In this document: positions 1 to 15,806 of the stretch, piece by piece
How positions within the stretch are numbered: the stretch's first letter is position 1
Layout: the number at the start of each line of letters is the position of its first letter
DNA from: Anabas testudineus
Taxonomy: Eukaryota > Chordata > Actinopteri > Anabantiformes > Anabantidae
DNA length: 64,000 bases
Direction: 5' to 3'
Assembly: GCF_900324465.2 (NCBI RefSeq)
Contig: NC_046626.1
Span: forward strand, 7,709,459-7,773,458
Made by a program: the position numbers and the translations under genes
The notes under the pieces: model-generated
Told to the model about the DNA's origin: nothing
What the model saw: only the letters and a program-made list of their open reading frames with translations
Databases searched by the model: none

Positions 1-95
1 CCCTACGGGAGGTAGCCATAGCTGGGATTTGAAACCCCAATCTCCCCATGGGAGGCGGTGATGTTACCACTACACTAACCAGCCACGAACCCATG
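1..95 (-). repeat. tRNA-derived SINE fragment (cut by window edge)
   Basis: Read on the minus strand, this looks like the tRNA-like head of a SINE. It has a B-box-like word GGTTTCAAATCC (complement of 25-36) and, before it, an A-box-like TAGTGTAGTGG. Between them is an anticodon-arm-like stretch with loop CTCCCAT, as in glycine tRNA. It is not a clean tRNA: the T-loop word departs from GGTTCGAATCC and no acceptor stem closes. It lies inside a gk5 intron. The rest of the element is outside the window or not recognisable. Confidence 0.5.
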
Positions 96-249
96 ACAGT
101 GCGACAATGAATATGAACTATACTGTGGGAAGGTGAAAAAAACTGGTAATACGTATTTAACAGTATTCATTTCATTAGAGTTTTCTAGTGTTGCTGAGTT
201 GAGATTTGTGTTTTTTTGACAACACACCACTGACTTCCTCTGTCTGTAG

Positions 250-3717
<3,468 letters not shown>

Positions 3718-4175
3718 TAAGGAGATCCAGGGATTGTCCAAAGGAGGAGATGCAGACAAGATGAGGTTGGAGTACCTGTGAAAACAGACGGTGCTTTTTA
3801 ACCACAATGAACAACCATCTGTTGTTTCTCTAAACTAATTTAAGGGTGATTCAGAATTGAATCGTGGTTCAGATGTTTAAAAAAAAAAAAAAGGCTTTTG
3901 GTGACGATAGCCTCCTAGTATTTTCAAGTGAGAACAAACTGTTAAACAGCCGAAGATCACATGCACTGACATAACAAGGAAAGAAAGGTCCAGTAAAAGT
4001 CTGCTCGAGACCAGCTACTTCCCCAGCTCACGAGATACTAAACCTTTACTTCATGTCTGTACACCATAGTGGCCTCATTAGAAACTTCTTTCATTTATTC
4101 AGTCTCTCAAATTACTGGTTCCTCTTCATGTTACAATATTTTTTTCCATTTAGCATAATGTTTTTGGAATATTTT

Positions 4176-4191
4176 CCACATGGGGGCGCTA
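4176..4191 (+). promoter_or_regulatory. CTCF-like motif
   Basis: CCACATGGGGGCGCTA is close to the vertebrate CTCF core CCASYAGRKGGCRSY followed by TA. It lies in the gk5 3' UTR. Sequence match only; occupancy cannot be judged from sequence. Confidence 0.4.
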
Positions 4192-5348
4192 ATAACACGC
4201 TTTAAAGGTATCTAATTTATGAATTTGCCATAGCAACCATGTGCCATGTGTATAACAAAGAGTGGCAGATTATCAGACTGATACATGATCTTCATCTGGA
4301 GTAAGGAAAGGTGGCTGCTGACTCTGTTTACGATGCCACAAGATTCAAAGAGAAGCACAAAAATGTTTGATTTTTACAAATTGTGTCAACAAACTGAGTT
4401 TAGTGTTTACGTGGTTCTTCTCGATTTAACGTGGTCTTTTTTAAATCGGTCATTTCAGGGTTTGTTCTACAAAGCAAGAATGTTGAATTTAGGAATTCAG
4501 GAGTGGCTTCAGAATCATAGATTCTGTGGTTTCACCTTAAAGCTACAAGTCATTAAATACAAGATGATATTGTCTAAATGTGACTGGAACAAAAACTAAT
4601 TGCGTATGTTTTACTTGGAATAAGGCACTGACACTGGATACTATAATTACAGTTTGATGCAACACACATCTCCAGTAGTAAAGAAATTAAAAACTTCTTT
4701 GCCAAATGTTTACTGGGTATTACATGGGACTTTTTTATGCATGGACAGAGATTTTAACATGTGCCTTTTTCTGTAATGGGAACTTCTTTTGTTGTGTCGA
4801 CTATGGAACAATATTGATCAAATCACATATTAATTGATTAGTTATCTGTTGTTTAGGAACAAGTTGATCCGGGTCACAAACAATAATTGATATGGGGCCT
4901 AAAACAGATTTGCATACATTAGTATTGTTTTCCCTTTTCAGTGATTATTTCATATCTGTTGTTTATTGTGCCATCTTTATGGATTTGTCATATGATACTG
5001 TTTTGACTCAAGTCTTTTGACCTGATGAACTCTGATGACATGACCATGACTGTTCAGATTGTGATTTCATTAAATGTTCCTGCACTTATGTGTCACAAAT
5101 TTAAAAAACATGCAAACTGTGAATCTAATTGTAGAAATGTCCTGCTTGCTTGGTTATTGTCTGTTGTTTGCCTTTCTTAATACTTTTTACATGTAATTAA
5201 CTATACTGTAAAGTAACATTGAGTATCATGCTGAAATTAACCCATCAGACCTAAAGGACTTTACAGGTCTGACACTTGTACTTCATTCAGTTCTTGAATG
5301 GCCAACGACATCCCTGGATCATACTTTGTATGACATGGGAGTGCTAAG

Positions 5349-5354
5349 AATAAA
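5349..5354 (+). terminator. Candidate gk5 polyadenylation signal
   Basis: This AATAAA lies 1.6 kb past the gk5 stop and is followed by a T/G-rich stretch (about 5380-5400). It is the clearest signal in the region, though an earlier non-canonical site could be used instead. Confidence 0.45.
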
Positions 5355-6479
5355 AACATCAATGATCAGAAGTGCTTCCATTCATTTGTGTGCCATGCCT
5401 CCAGCAGGTGTCAGTGACGCAGTGCGAGAACTGATGTCGCCTGAAGGGGCTTTACCTCCACATGGACTCCAGGGAAATGCCGTTGTCCTGTGCCTGGGGA
5501 ATTGTCAGAAACACAGACTGTTAGATGAATGCATGGATTGCTTCCCATTGATGTGACCAACCTCACTGTGAGGGTTGCTATGGTAGCTTGCGGATGGAGT
5601 GACTGAGAACAAATGGGGTGTGTATTCCTGCTCATGGTGCTGGTATGGTGAAGGGGGTGCTAATTGAGAGCACGGAAAGGGTTTTTTTTCTTCCAAACAA
5701 TGGGAGGATTGTGTGCTTGTTCACTTAGATGGAGAGCAGAAGTGAGATTTGTCTATATTGTGCAGATCCATACAGTGCGTCATGTCTTTCTCCCCACCAC
5801 ACCCCAACACTTCCTCCAGTCTAGGTGTCAGTCTGAGTGTTCTCAGTCAAACATGGGCAGTTTTTTGGGGGGTTTTTGCCACTGGGCTTGGCCTGTGGTG
5901 GGATGCCTTCACACAGAAAAATGTGCTGGAGTGAGTGAGTGAGACAGGACTAGCCCCATGTATCAGTGCTGCTGGCTCTCATAATAATGACTAAAATGTG
6001 TCTGTGCTAGCATTGTGCTCGGTGCCGCATTGTATGAGTTGTGGTGGACACTGACTTGCAACAAATTCAATCTGACAGCAGGAACTGGATGCATTGCGAC
6101 CACTACTCCTGTCCCCCTCCCCCATGCGTGCTGAACCCTGCATCAAGGGTCATTACGTAACTCCCTCTTTCTCCTTTCTATCTCTCTGTGTCACACTGGG
6201 ATTGTTCAGTGGCGTGTCAGGGGGTTGGAAGTTAAGCTTTTGTCATTTTTTTTTTCTCCTCTCAGTTGTCTCAGCCTCTGCCCCTGCTCCCCAAGCATTT
6301 AACTCCTCTCACAGTTCAGTTCATTTCAGTCACTGGCAGCACAGCATAGAGACTCACATAGTGTTGATATTCACCTGTACATTAAAAAAAAAAAAAAAAA
6401 CAACTTGAACACATCTTTATAGTCTTCTCTCTAAGTTTAGTGATGTGTGTCAATCAAATATCTTATATCAGGAGGTGTT

Positions 6480-6582
6480 TCCAATGACCCCTACCCTCCC
6501 ATCCCTCTGATTTACATAAATAATGGGGGCAAAACATATAGTAGAATTAGATTAGATTGTACAGGTGTACCTAATAAAGTGG

Positions 6583-6584
<2 letters not shown>
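6480..6584. mobile_element. Terminal piece of a fish DNA transposon
   Basis: The words GGTGTTTCCAATGA and ACAGGTGTACCTAATAAAGT, followed by GGCC, resemble the end of a transposon family very common in fish, which typically reads 'acaggtgtacctaataaa...gtggcc'. Only this end is visible, and the microsatellite that follows has replaced the outer sequence. The superfamily is not certain from this stretch. Confidence 0.45.

Positions 6585-6623
<39 letters not shown>
6585..6623. repeat. (TG)n microsatellite
   Basis: About 19 uninterrupted TG units directly after the transposon end. Likely length-variable between individuals. Confidence 0.95.
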
Positions 6624-6624
<1 letters not shown>

Positions 6625-7504
6625 ATCCTCTCTCACACACATTCTGCTTTCAGGGCTGCTCAATTGCCATAGCAACAAGAATTGGCCAATTCCCCAAATG
6701 TCTGTGTTCAACCACTCACTCACAAATATCCTCCTCGGCTTCAAATACGCTGATCACCGGCTTTTGTGTACATATAATCTCATATTTTATAATATAATAT
6801 ATATTAGTGTGATCGTCCTGTGGCGTGATGCTGCTGTCGACACTCAGGTCTACCCACTGGATTGGTTATTGGTTTGGTGACTCAACGCATGCGACTCACA
6901 CGCAGACGAGCTGTAACGAAGCTACAGCAGATCAGGATGTTCAACGTGGTGTAGAAGCCACAATAAAAGAAACCCTCCGACCCACAGGTCTCCTTTAGAA
7001 ACCCACTCACCACCCTTTCCAACTTCTAAAACTCTGGATGTCGCGCTGAAAATGGTGCGTTTACCTGCCGACAGTTTATATAATAAAACATATCTGAGAT
7101 GCCAGTTTGTTCCCACACCCGTGGAGCAGGTATAATACAGCTGATTAGAAGAAAGATAATGCGCCCTCTATTTATAATTTGTGCGCGTAATGTTGCGTCT
7201 CCGACAGTAACCAATGTACATCCATCTGGGCGCACTGCATCAGCTGCCTTGTGTGTGGACGTCACTGATTTTTCCTCACCTTCCCCTTCTGGTTTTTTTT
7301 TTTTTTTTTTTTTGTTCTACCACAGCATCTCTCTCCTTCTGCTCTCCCTCTTTCTACACCGCCCACTCCTTCCCAACCATTGATCCGACCACTCACCGCC
7401 GCCTCGCCGGCTTCTTCGCCTCATTACATCGCCCGCTGCGCTTTTTCTTGCATTTTTGAAGGAAAAGGAAAACGACACATTTTGGACGTAATAAAAACAG
7501 CACC

Positions 7505-10500
7505 ATGGCGAGCACCGAAGATAAACCGGCCAGCAAGGAGAACGCGTCCAGCTGGAAGGACTCCATCTACAACCCGAGGACCGGGGAGCTGATGGGTCGC
7601 ACGGCCAGCAGCTGGGGTAAGAGTCCGCCTCAATTAGTGGAGGTGCTTTGACATCCACCGGGATTTCACCTCACCCGGTGTCTTCCTCTGCACATTTTCG
7701 AATGATTAATAGATGTGTGCGCCTTGAGTCTGTAGCCTGCTGCATGTGTCTGTCTGGATGGATTCAAATGACAAACAGAGGCTGGATTAGATGAGGAGTC
7801 ACCATAGGCCTACATGAAGGTGTAGAGGAGAAGCCTGTACCAAGAGGCTCACCAAGATGAGAGGTGCTAGAAAAGGTGTGCACCACTCTCTCTCTCTCTC
7901 TCTCTGCTGCATAGGCAGAAAGAACCTGCCAGGTGATAATCAATCATAACGCCAGAGGTTGTTTTTTTTTTTTTTTTTTTAATGAATACTGACCATCTAC
8001 ATGAATGGCATTATCAGGAAATGACATTCCCAGTGCAGAGCCCAAACAGATAAAACCCCTCCATTACCTAATCATATCCAGAGTGTGCTACAGCATTCCT
8101 GATCTGCATCTACAGCTGATCGGGCCATACATTTGATGTAATGTTTCCCGGCTCTTTCCAGAGTGGTAGTAACACAGCACCCTCCTTCCAGCAGCCGGCT
8201 CCTGTAGGCTAACACGGGCTGCCGGGCTGCCTGGGCCCCTGTGCTGCTGTGCAGTGGGATGCTCCATTGCAGTTGCATGGCCGCCCACATTAGCATGCCT
8301 GTCAAGGTCAAATGGGATTCCCTCTCTCCTCTTTCCCTGTCTTTCATGCACTAGGCAGGTGCATTGTGGGATACTGTTGGGGAGGAATGAGAGAGAGGGG
8401 GGTGTACAGCAGGAAGCTGAGGGGTCCATCTCTTTTTTTTTTTTCTTTTTTTTTTTGTCTGTCAGCTTAGAGGGCATCCGTGCTGTGAAAGCCTGGATGG
8501 TGGTGAACCATTTTGAGTCCGATGTTTCCATTCCTCCTGCCTTCTGAAAACGAGGCAGCAAACGTTTTGAGCAGAGCAGCGTCACCCTTTTATTTCTTGT
8601 GATTTGGAGAACTGAGGGTCTCCAGTGGTGGGGGGGGGGGGGGGTTGAAAAAATGGCCTCATGTTTGTTAGCAGTCAGTAGCTTTTCCCCACTTGATCCA
8701 AAATGGTTTCTCTCAAAGGGATAGTTCACTCAAATGACAGTTTTCTTAAGCCTGCAGAGGAAGAAGGGCAGAAATTCAGAAGACTTGAGTCTGAGCCTGT
8801 GTGTGCTTCTAGTTAATTAAACATGACCCATCTCTGCGCCCTCCCCTCATTATGTCTCCTTTCTCTTCCCATCCTATTTCTGTTTCTCTAACTTCCTCCA
8901 GCCCTGATTCTGTTGTTCTACTTGGTTTTCTACTGTTTCTTGGCTGGTATGTTCGCCCTGACCACGTGGGTGATGCTGCTCACGCTGGACGACTATGTGC
9001 CGAGGTACAGAGACCGCGTTCCCTCTCCAGGTTAGTGTCTCTCAACGTGCAGGAGTGGTGGGATTTCAGCCGCTGTAACTGGCAGCACTTCCCTTTCGAG
9101 GCATTTATTATTCATACTCGCACCAATGAGATGCTGTCACAATAATGCTCCACATTACTGCTGCTTTTTGTATCGACCTGTTTTTAAAGCATCTTCCTGT
9201 GTGATGTCAGCTGCGGAGCTGGATGGAGAATGTTTTCTGTCTTAATGTAATGTGAGACAAGCCCAGGTTGTTGCTGGACATCATCTGTCTGTCTCACAGG
9301 AAACATTTACTTCTTTATTCTATGTTCACTTGAATTCGTTGCAGGTTTGGTGATTCTTCCAAATGTCCCGACTATTACATTCAACAAATCTGACCCGCTC
9401 AAATATACACAATACGTCCAAGACCTGGAGTCCTTCCTGCAAAGTAAGTGCACTTATCCCTAATACCCAGATAACTGAAGCCAGCTGTAATGAAATGAAC
9501 TCCACTCGCCTCCTCCCAGATCTGTTGGCATTGATTCACGTCATGTATGTCAATAGGCCTCCATTCATCTGTGTCGCCCCCTTTATCTCAGGATATAACG
9601 ACATGGAGCAGGAGAAGAACGAGGACTGTCCTCAAGGAGTGCATTTTTTGCAGGATGATACGGAGGACATGACAAAGAAAGTCTGTAGCTTCAAGAGGAA
9701 CTCCCTAAGTTTCTGCTCCGGCCTCTCTGACACCAACTACGGGTATTCTGAGGGGAAGCCCTGCGTTCTGCTGAAGATGAACAGGGTAAACGCCCACCCT
9801 CACCGATTTGAGCTTTCTGTCCATTACAGATGTACACTTTTATCCTTTTACTCCTCCGACATTCTTCCCTCTCTGTCAGCCAACGATCTTTTGTTCCGTA
9901 CCACAAATAAAATGGATACTCTCGTGCATTTCTAATTTTGGTTTCACACTTGAAGCAAACTAAACTTTTCCTGTTCCCCTCACCACGCAGATCATTGGCC
10001 TGAAGCCCCACGGGGAGCCCTATATCAACTGCACAGCCAAAGTAAACATTTCTGTTCCTCACTACGTGCTCCGTGTTTGTATGTGTATTTTTTTATTTTT
10101 GTTTCTCCCATGCAGAAGCACTGATGACCATAACAATATTTTCTTTCTGTTGATCTTTCTTTCATTTTTTTTTTTGTTTGTTTCGTGTCTGATTTCTTTC
10201 TGCATGCTGTCACTGACGGCTTTAGGGTAAGATGAATATGTAAATTATCAGGATAAGGCCAGTAGGGATGTTAACATGCTCTTATGATGTAACAGGTCAT
10301 TATGCAGGTACCTCTAAATCCATCCTAGCGCCATTTTCAAGTCATTTAAAAAAATTGTAATCTTTAATTTTCAGCCACGAATGAATGTCCAGATTAAACG
10401 CGTCATGTTTTCCACTTCATTTAAATCCCGTCACTAACAACAGCTTTTCCTTCCTTCGTGTCCCGTCTTGTGATATGAAAACGTCTATTTTGATCTAATT

Positions 10501-10900
10501 TAACCAAATTCATCTCGTTTAAAGTCCATATGGACTAACAAATGTTCTTCTTCGCAGACAGACACTCCAATTGTAATACCGCATTACCCCACTGGGGGTC
10601 GTATTGACAAGATGTATTTCCCCTACTATGGCAAGAAAGCCCATGTAAGTATTCATCCCCAGTCAGATCATGTCCGCCAACATCCTCACACTGATGCTTT
10701 ATTGACAGACGGCTCTCTCTTCACTGATGCAGGAGAATTACGTTCAGCCTCTGGTGGCTGTGAAACTGGCGCTCACCAAGGAGGACTACAACAAGGAGCT
10801 GGTGGTGGAGTGCAGGGTAGAGGGCACCAACCTGCGCAACAACGACGAAAGGGATAAGTACCTGGGCCGCGTCACCTTCAGAGTCAAGGTGTCCGAGTAA
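7505..10900 (+). CDS. atp1b3: Sodium/potassium-transporting ATPase subunit beta-3
   Basis: Beta subunit of the plasma-membrane Na,K pump, needed for folding and delivery of the alpha subunit. Seven exons join in phase: 7505-7616, 8902-9030, 9345-9443, 9592-9785, 9991-10041, 10558-10644 and 10733-10900. They encode 279 residues, the same length as human ATP1B3. The ATG has an ideal context (CACCATGG). It is a type II membrane protein with a cytoplasmic N-terminus (1-37), one membrane segment (about 38-62, starting [13 protein letters not shown]) and an ectodomain. Six ectodomain cysteines (DCPQG, VCSF, FCSG, KPCVL, INCTA, VECRV) fit the three conserved disulphides. N-glycosylation sequons are NKS and NCT. 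RIIGLKP and PYYGKKAH are typical of the family. It lies tail-to-tail with grk7. Fish carry several atp1b3 copies; which one this is cannot be settled here. Confidence 0.95.
7885..7905. repeat. (TC)n microsatellite in atp1b3 intron 1
   Basis: A short run of alternating CT, about ten units, in the first atp1b3 intron. Confidence 0.85.
8630..8644 (+). repeat. 15-base G run in atp1b3 intron 1
   Basis: An uninterrupted run of 15 G, able in principle to form a G-quadruplex in DNA and in the intronic RNA. The words AAGGGATAGTTCACTCAAA at 8718-8736 just downstream match a scattered fish repeat, so the stretch may derive from a transposon. Confidence 0.8.
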
Positions 10901-12310
10901 AAGCTGGAAAACGGATGGTAAAAGATAAACCGATGCAGAGGCTGCCAACGTCTGCTAAGGATTTATGTTTAAAAACAAAACAAAAAAAGGAAGGAAGTGT
11001 CAAATACGTCAGAAAGGCAGCATTTTGGGGGGGTGGCCAAACCTTTTGATGCCGTTTAGTTTGGCCTCCACAAGGAGAGCCAGTTCTAGATATTGAATGT
11101 TGCATTGATGACATTTCTGACCCTTCTTTCCTTTGTGATTCCTTGCTGACCTCCTAGACGACCACTCCCCCCCCCCCCCCACCCACCCCCCAGAACAAGA
11201 CACAGGCTCTGCTCCTGACCCCGTCCATCCTGCCATTCACCTCTTGCACTGTTCAGTCTTTCAGTTCTGTTATAATTTTTTTTTTTGTATTGATGTGACT
11301 AGATAACTTATAGCCATTGCAACCAAGCCATTTGGAGGTGTTGTGTAATTGCTGATACAAATCTTTTTTTAATGTTTTTTTTTTTTTTTTTTTACATATC
11401 CCTGCTGTCAGGAAGTGTTGTTTTAATCTCTTCAAATTGTATGAATGACTGTATTATCGCTGATGTTGAGAGGATTTTTATCTTGCTGTATAGTATAACT
11501 GAGAAAGTAGAACATTTCCGACACGAGTATTATCACATCACAAAGACTTCATAGGAACGTACCTTGATAATCAAGTATAACTACTATATCCCTGTATATG
11601 AAATGCCAATCTCAAAGTCCCTTTCTACATATGAATACATTGTGATCCTTACCATATTTAGGGAATTATAGATAGATCTTTGTGTTGTGGTTTGCATAGC
11701 CGCAACCGAGTCTTGTGCTGTCTGTCTGTCTGCATGTCCGTCTGTCCGCCCATCTTACTGTTTACTCACCTCTCCACTGCAATAGCCAACGTGTGAGTGA
11801 GCCCTCGAGGACTAGATAAGTTGTTTCGCTCCACCTCGCGGGGTGCTGCGTCTTGATGGTAGCTGAAGCAACACACACAGAAGGTACAGTGTAAAAAAAA
11901 AAAAAAAAAAAAAAAATTGCTTTTAAGGCGGAGAGGCGCTGGGAGAGCGTTGCAAAAATAAAACGTTCACACTGTAACTATGTACTGTATATCTTTACGT
12001 GATCTGTATATCTATCTGGGTCTTAAAGATTGTTTGATAGTTTTCTCTCTTCTTCGCCTGTTGATCTGATTGTCTGCCAATCTATTACTCTTCAATGTAT
12101 ATATATATACACTATCGACCATATTTACTTAATTCACACTGTATTTTTGTCACAAAACACAATGTCTGTGCACTGTAAAGAAATAATTTAAGCAAAGATT
12201 TACAGGAAATTATCTTATTCAAAGCTATGTTTACACAGTCTTAAAAGGAACCCACATTTGAAAGAACAACTTGTAACATCTCTTCAGGGTGCCTTAAGAC
12301 CTGATGATGA

Positions 12311-12328
12311 AATAAATTGTGGAATAAA
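12311..12328 (+). terminator. atp1b3 polyadenylation signals
   Basis: Two AATAAA words (12311 and 12323) lie 12 bases apart near the end of a 1.4-kb 3' UTR, followed by a T-rich stretch. An upstream AATAAA at 11957 could give a shorter form. Confidence 0.6.
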
Positions 12329-13665
12329 AGTGATTTTGAAGAAAAAGGGCTCTTTTTAAATGCAGTTATTTTTTAATTGGGCTGCGGCTTTTGGTGGAAA
12401 AGAGTATTTAGTTCCTTTAGTAAAAAATACCTGCACACAAATCTGAACTCAGAACTATAGAAGCTTTAACAGCATAATATTTAATGTATAAGTTAAAACA
12501 CTGATATTTTTTGTGTAAGCAGCATTTTATTAATATACAAAGTCCTGTTGGTAACGATTTCATATACCGTTATGTAGTTTAGTCCTATCATTACCACCCT
12601 GAGGATCAGACTCCCTTCATAGTGATATAACTGATGTTATTTGTATTTCCTTCAATATTTTTAGATCTGGAAAAAAATGAAAATTTCCATTTTGTGGAGT
12701 TGCTAACAACTCAAGGGCATCTGAAACGTGACAAGGTGACCAGCTACATGCTGCCACAAGCTAAAAGGTTTGGAAGCACTGCTTTATTATTTGAAAGTAA
12801 AATCTATTCTGCATGTGTATGTATGGTTTGGTACGTAAATTCAAACTCAGTCAAGAACAGATATATAGATATTTGAGTTGTTGCAAGTCGTTACTGTTCA
12901 GTTACAACATCAGATCAGATGTTGAAGAATTTGAAGTCAAGGTCGCTCGTGTGCTTTAGAAATTTACAGGGGAGATTAACCTCGAAACCTAACCTCGATC
13001 TTTCACCGTGAGTCTGTCATCATTAATCAGGTTCCCACTAACAGTGCAGCACAAACCTGCTGCCACAGGAGGGAGACAGAAAATGAGACAGGTGGGTCAA
13101 ACATGGTGCTGCCAGCGGTTAGTGTTGGTGTCTTACATTTCCCAGTGCCGCATGTGGTTTTTATGACGACACAAATCAATTTAGACAAACACACACGTTT
13201 ATATATGTCACTGTTTTCCCCAGTGTCAGGTGACGGCCACTGGTAAATAAGCTTTGTGGTTACATGTGAGGTTTGTTTTCCTCCATCTCACCTCAGCACA
13301 TTATGAGCTGTCTAATGATTTTAAATCACCTCATTCAACAATGCTCTGAGCTCTCAGGAAGCCTGGATGGTTGAACCCAGGTATTCTTTCCTGTGAATAC
13401 ATGTCTAATTATTTTAAACTACAGCCTGATCACGTGAACGATTGTACTTGTGCCATCTGTAGCCGTGCACCCACAGATTGCAGTGCCTGTAAAAATCGAA
13501 CTATCAAACTTGGTCTCTGTTAAAAGACATGTGATCACACCTGTCTGCTGTCATTTTAAAGCACCTCCGTCCGTCCGTCAAGGCAGCGGCAGAAGTTCTG
13601 TCCCTCACTGTGAGCTACAGTCTGCACCCACGTCCTGCTATATGTGAGATAATCTCTCTCTGGGT

Positions 13666-13700
13666 TTAGACTCTAAGGTAGAATCCACCTTAGAGTCTAA
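13666..13700. repeat. Perfect 14-bp inverted repeat with 7-base loop
   Basis: The arms TTAGACTCTAAGGT (13666-13679) and ACCTTAGAGTCTAA (13687-13700) are exact reverse complements around AGAATCC. It is in the gene-free spacer between atp1b3 and grk7. The flanking bases do not pair, so the arms stop there. Too short for a microRNA precursor. Function unknown. Confidence 0.9.
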
Positions 13701-15436
13701 TAAGCTCTCACTGTCCTTGAGTTAGATTGCTGTAAACAGGTGGACTTGGAGACAAAAATAAATCCAAACAGATATTTTCATCTTTCCATGTCTTGGACTT
13801 ATGGCTAAAACAACATACATTGGGAAAAGTGTAGAGCAAGTAGAACATTTACACTTCACTGAGTGTACGAGTGTTTTCTGTGTTACTATTTAAATGTTTT
13901 CTACTATTTGGGAAAAACTGACTCAACAACATTTGTTTTGCCTTTTCTGGAGCCAGGTACCATATTTATTTATTTATAGGTTTGTCTTTTGGTTTCATTC
14001 GTACAGCATTTGTCAAATCAAATGTCAAAATGTTTTAAAATGATGTTCCTCAGCTGATTTCTGCTCAGATCGTTCACTTGGCAGAAACACTGAGATGCCT
14101 CTGAACCTGTGGGGATTTGAAGCTGATTTAAGCAAAGAAGGCGCAAGGATAACGCAGGTTATCGCCTTATCAGCTGAGCGTTGAACTGGCCGTTCTGCAG
14201 CAGCCTGGAGAACAGCCTGGCTGTAGTCAGCATCCTGAAAGGGATTAATGCAGCTGATATTTTTAGGTTTTACTCCAGAGTCCTCAGCAGCACTTTCTCT
14301 TTGGTTATATATAGCCCAGAAAACACGTGTAACATGCCACAATTTGAGTCTTTCTCTCATTCTGGTGACTGAGCTTTCTTTAAGCCACAACAAAAGGTAC
14401 GGAGACACATCACAGAAAAGAAGCACATTTTAAAAGACATGTTTTAATTTATTCAAATGATTCAAGAAAATGTCTGCTTTTAATTTGGCGATTCTATGGT
14501 AGTAATTGATCAGATCTTATATTTACAAGTACACACCTCATATGTATTCATATCATATTAACAGTAAAAACCTGACCCTGCCCAAAATCTGGGAAGTTAA
14601 AAACTTAAGTAAATACTTACTCTGAGACAATTAAACAAGAACAACAGGGGATCTTTTGAACTACTCTGTATATATAGTACAAGAGCGGAATCTATTTTTC
14701 AGGATCTGACTAATTTGAGTTTTTCACAATTTATTCAAACTGATAAAAGCCCTGAATTGTTTCAGTGTTTCAGGGCTGTGATCCTGCACATTCCTGGTTC
14801 GGGAATTGATGGCCCAGCTTCTCTAAATTCTCCATCAGTTAACCCTTTATGCAAACATCTATCAGCCAATAATCCCAGGACTGAACAGTCTCCATTTCCC
14901 ACTAAGTTGAGCCTCGTAGCACCAACAGCAGAGGTACTCAGTGAACAGGTGTTCAGTATAGTTCATCTTTTTACATTTCAAATTACCTACTGTACATCAT
15001 CCCTCTCCTCTCTCTGCATAGTAATATATAGATATATCTCTTTATATACAATAGAACACATACAATTGTGACAACTGCCTTTTATAGGTTTTATCAAATT
15101 AAAATGTTGAGTGGAAGGAGAACCACCTGGATGTAAATGACCAGCATTAACTATAAAGTCTAAGGTCACAGCATATAAAATGAAACACTACGACTACCTC
15201 TGCCACATGTTGTAAAAAGCACTTTTCATAGTAGAAACAGTGTACGATGGCATCAATAAAGGACATAAGAGGGTGCTGTAGCCCTCGTATGTCTGTAATG
15301 CTGTAACCTTTACACAGTCTACAGTCATGTGTTCATTCCAGTTTTTTTTCAGTTTAACCCTAAATACTTAATTCTACTAAGAATATTAATGTCAATAAGA
15401 CTTAGACAGAGAGATTTAGACAGTTTGTCATAATGG

Positions 15437-15442
15437 TTTATT
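15437..15442 (-). terminator. Candidate grk7 polyadenylation signal
   Basis: TTTATT on the plus strand, that is AATAAA on the minus strand, about 370 bases past the grk7 stop. Confidence 0.45.
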
Positions 15443-15806
15443 TCAGGCACACAGGCCTTTAACTTAACTTAACTTAACATAACACTACAATCCTTAATGA
15501 AGATGTAGTAAAAAGTACTCTAGTTATTTATGTGTAAGACTACAGCGTTAGATAATTATATCTGAATGAGAAGCCGTGAGCCTGTGAGATGATGCTCAAA
15601 ATACTTCATGACATCCTCCATATTTTACTGAACGTCTTATCAGGAGCAGTCGATTTCTAAACCATCAAGATCCAGAGAAGAACGATATACTTCTCTGTCT
15701 CTCTCATAGTCATGCCTGCTTCTTTTTCAAAACTCGAGTGCATCTGTCTGAGAAAATAGACACAATTTCAATGTTATTACTGGTGTACAATATCAAAAGT
15801 GGCTAT

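Larger units (their letters stand above)
3718..7504. other. gk5 3' UTR, spacer, and atp1b3 promoter/5' UTR
   Basis: 3718 to about 5375 reads as gk5 3' UTR, ending near an AATAAA at 5349-5354. 4176-4191 holds a CTCF-like word, listed separately. From 5376 to about 7100 I see no gene, only AT-rich spacer, a transposon end near 6480-6584 and a TG microsatellite. From about 7260 the sequence becomes pyrimidine-rich and then GC-rich (7380-7500), as expected for the atp1b3 promoter and 5' UTR. Confidence 0.6.
10901..15806. other. atp1b3 3' UTR and spacer up to the grk7 stop
   Basis: 10901 to about 12345 is atp1b3 3' UTR. It carries a 14-base C run (11167-11180), a long A run (about 11894-11916) and AATAAA at 11957, 12311 and 12323. 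From 12350 to about 15430 I see no gene: only short random frames, an inverted repeat at 13666-13700 and small AT repeats. 15437 to 15806 reads as the grk7 3' UTR on the minus strand, including a short TTAAC tandem near 15461-15480. Confidence 0.6.

Noticed and set aside
1-95. Possible functional glycine tRNA gene
   Set aside because: The anticodon-loop likeness is good, but the B box is altered and no acceptor stem can be closed; a SINE head explains it better.
6585-6623. TG repeat as a regulatory element
   Set aside because: Plain microsatellites are common in fish; nothing in the context supports a role.
8088-8729. 213-codon minus-strand frame in atp1b3 intron 1
   Set aside because: It crosses a G run and a T run (giving poly-Pro and poly-Lys), has low-complexity sequence and no homology, and lies in a well-defined intron.
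9363-9935. 190-codon plus-strand frame over atp1b3 exons 3-4
   Set aside because: Partly out of frame with exon 3 and partly the real exon 4 read into its introns; a composite and not a gene.
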